Of a stretch of 64,000 nucleotides of DNA, positions 59,673-64,000 are shown piece by piece. Position 1 is the first letter of the stretch. Each line of letters opens with the position of its first letter. The notes below the pieces were generated by a model, which saw nothing but the letters and a program-made list of their open reading frames with translations, searched no databases and had not been told where the DNA came from. A program made the translations under genes and the position numbers. This DNA is from Segatella copri (GTDB lineage: Bacteria; Bacteroidota; Bacteroidia; Bacteroidales; Bacteroidaceae), in the NCBI RefSeq assembly GCF_002224675.1, contig NZ_NMPZ01000003.1:62001-126000 (forward strand). Reading direction: 5' to 3'.

Positions 59673-59984
59673 ATGGGATTCATCGTATTCGAGGAAGAGG
59701 CATTCAACTATCTTGATGCCCAGTTGGAGAACTTCGTGAAGCGCATGGACAGAATCCGTGAGCGCAGTGAGGACAAGACCATGAACAAGTGGCTCGACAC
59801 GCAGGACGTGTGTCAGACGCTCAACATCTGCCCACGGACAGTGCAGACGCTTCGGGACAACGGAACTTTGGCTTATACGCAAATCAGCCACAAGACCTAC
59901 TACAAGCCGGAGGACGTGATGGCTATCGTAGCAGTAGTGGAGGACAAGAAAAAGGACATGCGCTTTCGCAAGCGCACAGGTTAG
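59673..59984 (+). CDS. Helix-turn-helix protein (excisionase-like)
   Basis: A 103-residue protein. The N-terminal helix (F-E-E-E-A-F-N-Y-L-D-A-Q-L-E-N-F) is followed by a MerR-like winged helix: W-L-D-T-Q-D-V-C-Q-T-L-N-I-C-P-R-T-V-Q-T-L-R and then G-T-L-A-Y-T-Q-I and Y-Y-K-P-E-D-V. This form is typical of small HTH_17 proteins in Bacteroidota mobile elements, some of which act as excisionases or regulators of integration. It runs with a second gene of the same kind. Confidence 0.85.
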   Translation: MGFIVFEEEAFNYLDAQLENFVKRMDRIRERSEDKTMNKWLDTQDVCQTLNICPRTVQTLRDNGTLAYTQISHKTYYKPEDVMAIVAVVEDKKKDMRFRKRTG

Positions 59985-60066
59985 GCTGTCAATATACAAC
60001 AGCCACTTTATCCAATGCAGCAAGTAAACCGAGTAACGTAAGTATCAACAATAAAACGAGACAACT

Positions 60067-60375
60067 ATGAGCAATGAAGTAATGACAAGAAACAGCGAGT
60101 GGATGAACCACATCGTGAACCACCTCAACCGAATGGTTGACAATTTTGAACGTGCCGTGATGAACTACCGCCCCATGCTTGACGGTGAGCGCTTCATGAC
60201 GGACAAGGAGCTTTGTGCCAGGCTGCAACTGAGCCGAAGAACCCTGCAGGACTACCGAAACAACGGTGTCATCCCGTATATCCAGCTTGGCGGAAAGATA
60301 CTCTACCGTGAGTCCGACATTCAGAAGATTCTGATGGCTAACTATCGTGAGGCGTACCGAATGAAGGGCTTGTAG
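60067..60375 (+). CDS. Helix-turn-helix protein (excisionase-like), second copy
   Basis: A 102-residue protein with the same plan: an N-terminal helix, then F-M-T-D-K-E-L-C-A-R-L-Q-L-S-R-R-T-L-Q-D-Y-R, then G-V-I-P-Y-I-Q-L-G-G-K-I-L-Y-R-E-S-D-I. It lies 82 bases behind the first and ends before a long terminator hairpin. The pair may control excision together with the two recombinases at the right. Confidence 0.86.
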   Translation: MSNEVMTRNSEWMNHIVNHLNRMVDNFERAVMNYRPMLDGERFMTDKELCARLQLSRRTLQDYRNNGVIPYIQLGGKILYRESDIQKILMANYREAYRMKGL

Positions 60376-60414
60376 GAGAAATACAAGTCCTTGATGAGTG
60401 GGGTGAAATGAACA

Positions 60415-60463
60415 AGGCGACAACGTATAACTTACCGAGCGTGGTTGTTATAGGTTGTCGCCT
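60415..60463 (+). terminator. Terminator of the HTH gene pair
   Basis: AGGCGACAAC (60415-60424) pairs with GTTGTCGCCT (60454-60463); an inner TATAAC/GTTATA continues the stem. CATTTTATT follows. Confidence 0.8.
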
Positions 60464-60651
60464 CATTTTATTGGCTATACCGAGTTGGTCGTGTTTGCCG
60501 GGTGTTCTCCGTATGGTCTGTATAAAATCTAATACCATGCTAAAACACACTGCGGTGGTTCGCCCAAGTGGCTGGAGGCGCAAAGCCTCCAAGGAACGTT
60601 GCTTGAAGGATTCCTATACAATTAGGAATCATCTCTCTTCATTCTTTTGCA

Positions 60652-61011
60652 TTACATACTACTCATGCAATGCCAAAATATTAACATGCACCAAAATATT
60701 ATATAGACTATGGAGATAAGAAAAAACACCTTTTTCTTCTTCGATTTTAAAAGGTGAAGTACAAATCCACTATAAATGGAAAAAACAGGTATTATAAGTA
60801 TTTTAAACCATCCTATAACATCATAATATGAATAAAAAAAAGTACAAGCGTATGTTGCCCAGTACAAACATATCACAAATGCCATTACAAATTTCAAAAA
60901 GACAAATGTCACTTGTTTGTTTTTTAGGTACAATAGGAAATATGCTATAGGAACAACTGTTGCAAATAGCATATCTCCTCTCCATATTATATAAAAATCC
61001 AAAAGTCTCAT
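60652..61011 (-). CDS. Small four-helix membrane protein (element cargo)
   Basis: A 119-residue, very hydrophobic protein with about four membrane helices, starting M-R-L-L-D-F-Y-I-I-W and containing a K-S-K-K-K-K cytoplasmic loop near 90. Its base composition is much more AT-rich than the surrounding transfer genes, which fits cargo of other origin. No family is recognised. An alternative start is the ATG 13 codons further on. Confidence 0.6.
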   Translation of the reverse strand: MRLLDFYIIWRGDMLFATVVPIAYFLLYLKNKQVTFVFLKFVMAFVICLYWATYACTFFYSYYDVIGWFKILIIPVFSIYSGFVLHLLKSKKKKVFFLISIVYIIFWCMLIFWHCMSSM

Positions 61012-61144
61012 TTTAGTTCATTATTTGTTTGACACTGCAATTTTAGAGAAATAAATTGAATAAAGCAAATGAATTTAAAACCTTTATAAAATTTTAACAC
61101 ATTAGTTTTCAAAGAATAGAGGTCATTGATGAAAAATGTAATTG

Positions 61145-61507
61145 CTACACCATTATATTCTTCGACCACAGGCAGACCAACTTCGGGCGGTTGGTCTGCT
61201 TTTTGATGATGGCTTGCATGATGAACTCACGAAAGGCTCTGCTCTCAATGCTGTCAATACGGAAGGCTACCGCAATGACGAGTTCAAGGCTATACACATC
61301 ATAGCTGATGCGGTCGTTCTTCCTGACATGACGACGCACACCATGCTCTTTCAGAATGCCGTCCTTGAATACAGCCTTGACTGCCTTGCGCACATAGCAG
61401 CCGAATACATTATACATGTCGGCAATCTCCTGCATGGTCATCCATACAGTATCGGTCGGCATGGATACCGTTCCGCTCTCGCTGATAGTTATAACTCCTC
61501 TGTTCAT
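61145..61507 (-). CDS. RhuM-like DNA-binding protein
   Basis: A 120-residue protein. T-V-W-M-T-M-Q-E-I-A-D-M-Y-N-V near residues 20-34 and V-Y-S-L-E-L-V-I-A-V-A-F-R-I-D-S near 72-87, then F-R-E-F-I, follow the N-terminal pattern of RhuM/virulence-protein family members, where W-L-T-x3-L-A-x-L-F-x-V is usual. It is shorter than full RhuM, having only the HTH-like part. It overlaps the recombinase gene by four bases and so is co-translated with it; a regulatory role in integration is possible. Confidence 0.72.
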   Translation of the reverse strand: MNRGVITISESGTVSMPTDTVWMTMQEIADMYNVFGCYVRKAVKAVFKDGILKEHGVRRHVRKNDRISYDVYSLELVIAVAFRIDSIESRAFREFIMQAIIKKQTNRPKLVCLWSKNIMV

Positions 61508-62715
61508 TTTCCAATAGTTTTTTCGTTCGATAATCTGTTCCTTTCCCGCTTGGCAATAAGCTTATCCATGTCATTTGAAATCTTCTGCTCCGTCACCTGC
61601 GCATAGACCTGTGTGCTTGTAATGTCTGCGTGTCCCATCATCTTGGCTATGCTGCCGATGGGAATGTCCTCGTTGAGCATCAAGACTCCGAATGTATGGC
61701 GGCTGGCGTGGAATCCCAACTTATTACTTATGCCAAGCACCATTCCAAGGGTATGCACATCAAGATAGATGTCTTTCTTCTCACCCAGTGGAAAAACAGG
61801 CTTGCTGTCGTCCGTGGTATTGTAGAGCGAAAGAATCTTCTCGGCTATCGGATGGAGTGGCACGAAGAACTCCACGCCTGTCTTCTCTCTTTCCTTGCGG
61901 ATGAACTTCCTACCCTCGGAGTTCTCACTGATATGGTGAGGGTACAGTTTCTTTACATCTATATAGGATAAGGAGGTGAGCGAGGCAAAAATGAAACATC
62001 TGCGTGCAAGCTCTGTTCGCTCGTCAGCCATCGGGGTAGAGAGCATCTTGACGAAGTCTGCCTTGCTGATATGGGTCATCTTCGGGGCTGCCTTCTTCTC
62101 ATACCCTATCTTGGCTATGGGATTGAAGCGGATAATGCTCCTGTCCACTGCCTTGTACATCAACATGTTCAGCCAGAGAAGGCAATGGTTCACGTAGCTG
62201 TCTATGCGTCCCTGGTCTTGTTTCAGGAATAGCTTGTATTCCTCCCCGAAATTCTCGTCTATGTCCTCAAAGGCGATGTCGTCCTTATCCAACGAATGGA
62301 CAAAGGCTCTCAGGTTCTTCTGCCATGTCCGCTTGTGCAGGAAGGTTTGTCTGGCTTTTGAGGTTCGATACCATTCCACGATGGTATCACCAAAGTTCAG
62401 CAAGAACCTTCCTGTCGTATCCTTGTCCTTCAACACAGCCTTCAGCATTTCCACAGTGATGATGCCATTGGCGGTAAGAAGTGAGTTGTATTTATCCTTG
62501 ACCTCAGCAAGGAAACTTGCCAATCGTCCGTTGTCCCTTGCGTTCCGTACCTCTCCCTTCTTGGCGTTCCACTCCTGTGGGGTACAGGATATGCCTGTGG
62601 AAATGGCTGCGCTTTTGCCGTCAACGGTGATGCGGCAAAGTATGTTGGCTGTTCCGTCTGCCTTCACCTTCTGTCTGTTGATGTAAGGCAAAATTGAAAA
62701 TGTACTTCTGCTCAT
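61504..62715 (-). CDS. Tyrosine recombinase (site-specific integrase)
   Basis: A 403-residue integrase. It has the Arm-type N-terminus of Bacteroidota integrases (M-S-R-S-T-F-S-I-L-P-Y-I-N-R-Q-K), a SAM-like core domain near 105-200, and a catalytic domain with Arg in E-L-A-R-R-C-F-I-F-A, H-A-S-R-H-T-F near 340 and the nucleophile Tyr in S-T-Q-V-Y-A-Q-V-T near 376. The ATG at 62715 fits the family start; the longer frame adds 41 unrelated residues and overlaps the neighbouring gene. It stands next to another recombinase, with which it may act. Confidence 0.93.
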   Translation of the reverse strand: MSRSTFSILPYINRQKVKADGTANILCRITVDGKSAAISTGISCTPQEWNAKKGEVRNARDNGRLASFLAEVKDKYNSLLTANGIITVEMLKAVLKDKDTTGRFLLNFGDTIVEWYRTSKARQTFLHKRTWQKNLRAFVHSLDKDDIAFEDIDENFGEEYKLFLKQDQGRIDSYVNHCLLWLNMLMYKAVDRSIIRFNPIAKIGYEKKAAPKMTHISKADFVKMLSTPMADERTELARRCFIFASLTSLSYIDVKKLYPHHISENSEGRKFIRKEREKTGVEFFVPLHPIAEKILSLYNTTDDSKPVFPLGEKKDIYLDVHTLGMVLGISNKLGFHASRHTFGVLMLNEDIPIGSIAKMMGHADITSTQVYAQVTEQKISNDMDKLIAKRERNRLSNEKTIGK

Positions 62716-62779
62716 AGTTGTTGTCCTTATAATATAATAATGTAGTTGAAACTGTAAAAAGAAAAGTTGAAAGCCCTGT

Positions 62780-64000
62780 TCATAATGCGAGAACGAAGTC
62801 CTTCTCGGTTGCAGCGATGAACTTGTCCATGTCCTCAAACAGCTTCTTTTGGGTTACTCTCGCATACCGCTGCGTCATCTTTACATCCTTGTGACCGAGC
62901 ATCTTGCAGATGGTCTCCATCGGCACACCAGCCTCCAGCGTAATGAGGCTGGCGAACGAGTGTCGTCCCGAATGGTAGGAATAGGTCTTGCTCGTTTCCG
63001 CCAACTTGCAGATGGTGATGAGATCGATACGAACACGATTCGTGCTCAGCAATGGGAAAAGGGTATCTCTTGCCCCGTCCTCGTATTTCGCCATCAGCTC
63101 CAACGCCTCGGGCAGGAGTTTCACCCTGGCAAGTGTTCCGGTCTTCTTGCGGTTATAGATGAGCCATTTGTCGCCATCTTCCAACACCTTGACATTGGCT
63201 TTCGTGATGGAAACGGTGTCTATGAAGGCTGTTCCTGCATAGCAGGCGAAAAGAAACAGGTCACGGCTAACGGATAGTCTCGGCTTGTCTTCGGGTAGTT
63301 CCACATCACGGATTTTTATGAAATCAGACATGCTGAGAGCCTTGGGTGTCGTAACCCTTGGAGTGCCAACCCGATAATGGGCGAACAGCAGGTTCTTGCA
63401 CAAGCCTCGCTCAAAGGCGATGCGGCACATCTTCTTGAAGAGCGACACATAGATGGTGATGGTTCCTGATGAAAAGCCTTTCTCGTCAAGCAGGTAATGG
63501 TGAAAGTCACTGATGAAAGGCTCGGTCAGCTGTCCGAAAGCCAAATCAGTCAACCTATACTTCTCCCCGATGAACTCAGCGAGATTCTTGCGAATCTTTC
63601 TGTAAGTCCAGACACTGCTCTTCGACATATCGATGCCCTCATGGGTGCTGAGTTCACTGATATGCTCGTCCACGAAGGAGAGAAGTGTGGTCTGTGTCTT
63701 GACGCTGCCCTGCAAAGCCTCCTTGACATCCTTAGCCTCGAAGACCGTTCTCTTTTCCACAAGCACATCGAAAGCCTTTTGGATGGAAAGCAACAACTGC
63801 TCGATGTCCTTGTTGGTCTCCACGGCTTCCTTGCTCTTGCCCTCCAATCGGCTGGCACGAGGATTCCAAAGCGATGGAGTGCAAGACAACTTGCAGGAGA
63901 ACTGCGCCATAGTCCTGTTCACCGTGATGCGTCCCATGATGGGAGCTTTTCCATTCTTGTCCATTCCGCTCTTTTTTAGGTAGAGCAACACCTTGAATTT
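62780..64000 (-). CDS. Tyrosine recombinase (site-specific integrase), 5-prime end cut by the window
   Basis: At least 406 residues are visible. The frame stays open to the window edge, with K-F-K-V-L-L-Y-L-K-K-S-G at the start, so only a few residues of the family N-terminus (usually M-x-S-T-F-K-V) are missing. A GTG at 63991 is unlikely to be the start. The core domain and catalytic motifs S-R-D-L-F-L-F-A-C-Y-A-G near 240, Y-H-S-G-R-H-S-F near 340 and T-Q-R-Y-A-R-V-T near 380 (Tyr nucleophile) are present. It lies 64 bases upstream of the second recombinase. Confidence 0.92.
   Translation of the reverse strand, partial: KFKVLLYLKKSGMDKNGKAPIMGRITVNRTMAQFSCKLSCTPSLWNPRASRLEGKSKEAVETNKDIEQLLLSIQKAFDVLVEKRTVFEAKDVKEALQGSVKTQTTLLSFVDEHISELSTHEGIDMSKSSVWTYRKIRKNLAEFIGEKYRLTDLAFGQLTEPFISDFHHYLLDEKGFSSGTITIYVSLFKKMCRIAFERGLCKNLLFAHYRVGTPRVTTPKALSMSDFIKIRDVELPEDKPRLSVSRDLFLFACYAGTAFIDTVSITKANVKVLEDGDKWLIYNRKKTGTLARVKLLPEALELMAKYEDGARDTLFPLLSTNRVRIDLITICKLAETSKTYSYHSGRHSFASLITLEAGVPMETICKMLGHKDVKMTQRYARVTQKKLFEDMDKFIAATEKDFVLAL

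Larger units (their letters stand above)
56451..64000. mobile_element. Integrative mobilizable element (right end outside the window)
   Basis: The segment holds, from left to right, an accessory coiled-coil gene, a relaxase, MobC, a probable oriT, a DUF3408 gene, two small HTH genes on the other strand, a small membrane-protein cargo gene, a RhuM-like gene and two tyrosine recombinases. That set is typical of Bacteroides-type mobilizable units, which need a helper conjugative element. Neither end could be fixed: the left end should lie between about 56362 and 56450, the right end is beyond the window, and no target duplication was seen. Confidence 0.82.

Noticed and set aside
59289..60023. 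244-codon minus-strand open frame opposite the first HTH gene
   Set aside because: It is antisense to a clear HTH protein, with biased low-quality composition.
60408..60719. 103-codon plus-strand open frame after the HTH pair
   Set aside because: It begins inside the terminator hairpin and has no family features. A GGAGGC/GCCTCC hairpin at 60574-60590 also lies in it.

Overview
The window looks like the chromosome of a gut or oral Bacteroidota, most likely Prevotella or Segatella. The reasons are: PorZ of the type IX secretion system, TonB-linked beta-barrel proteins, GLPGLI, DUF4254, DUF3108 and DUF3408 families, and many promoters of the Bacteroidota form (TTTG about 20 nt before TAnnTTTG). 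No rRNA or tRNA genes were seen. Genus-level placement is inference.

Layout. 1-6290: rdgB end, glycosyltransferases and porZ (cell-surface glycan and T9SS). 6360-9730: two unrelated AAA ATPases separated by unusual intergenic repeats. 9751-17299 (minus): double-glycine peptide locus 1, with two small precursors, a VKOR/thioredoxin oxidase, a GLPGLI protein, a TonB-type barrel and a C39-peptidase ABC exporter; a two-component system diverges from it (17431-19517). 19517-19862: arrays of 21-22 nt units. 19862-45000: mostly housekeeping genes (nadA, acpP, fabF, rnc, cysS, sufE, a CoA transferase, U32 peptidase, aldo/keto reductase, a second two-component system), with a possible DnaA-box cluster at 20855-21347.

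45458-56361 (minus): double-glycine peptide locus 2. In transcription order it holds a precursor peptide, an ATP-grasp maturase and a SPASM-domain maturase of the grasp-with-spasm type, a barrel protein, a second precursor whose core is almost pure threonine, another barrel protein, a second C39 ABC exporter (close paralogue of the first) and a very short HlyD-like protein. 56451-64000 is most of an integrative mobilizable element (relaxase, MobC, probable oriT, DUF3408, two HTH proteins, RhuM-like protein, two tyrosine recombinases) that runs off the right edge.

How it fits together. Both peptide loci share one design: a small leader peptide ending in GG, modifying enzymes, an outer-membrane barrel and an exporter whose N-terminal protease should cut after GG. 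Locus 1 appears built for disulfide formation, locus 2 for ATP-grasp side-chain macrocyclisation (graspetide-like). Three of the four precursors are followed at once by a hairpin before the export or maturation genes. Two precursors in locus 2 share an upstream direct-repeat motif. Separately, several intergenic regions hold degenerate tandem arrays with an exact 22-nt register; I know of no described function for them. All homology statements rest on reading motifs by eye; no search was run.
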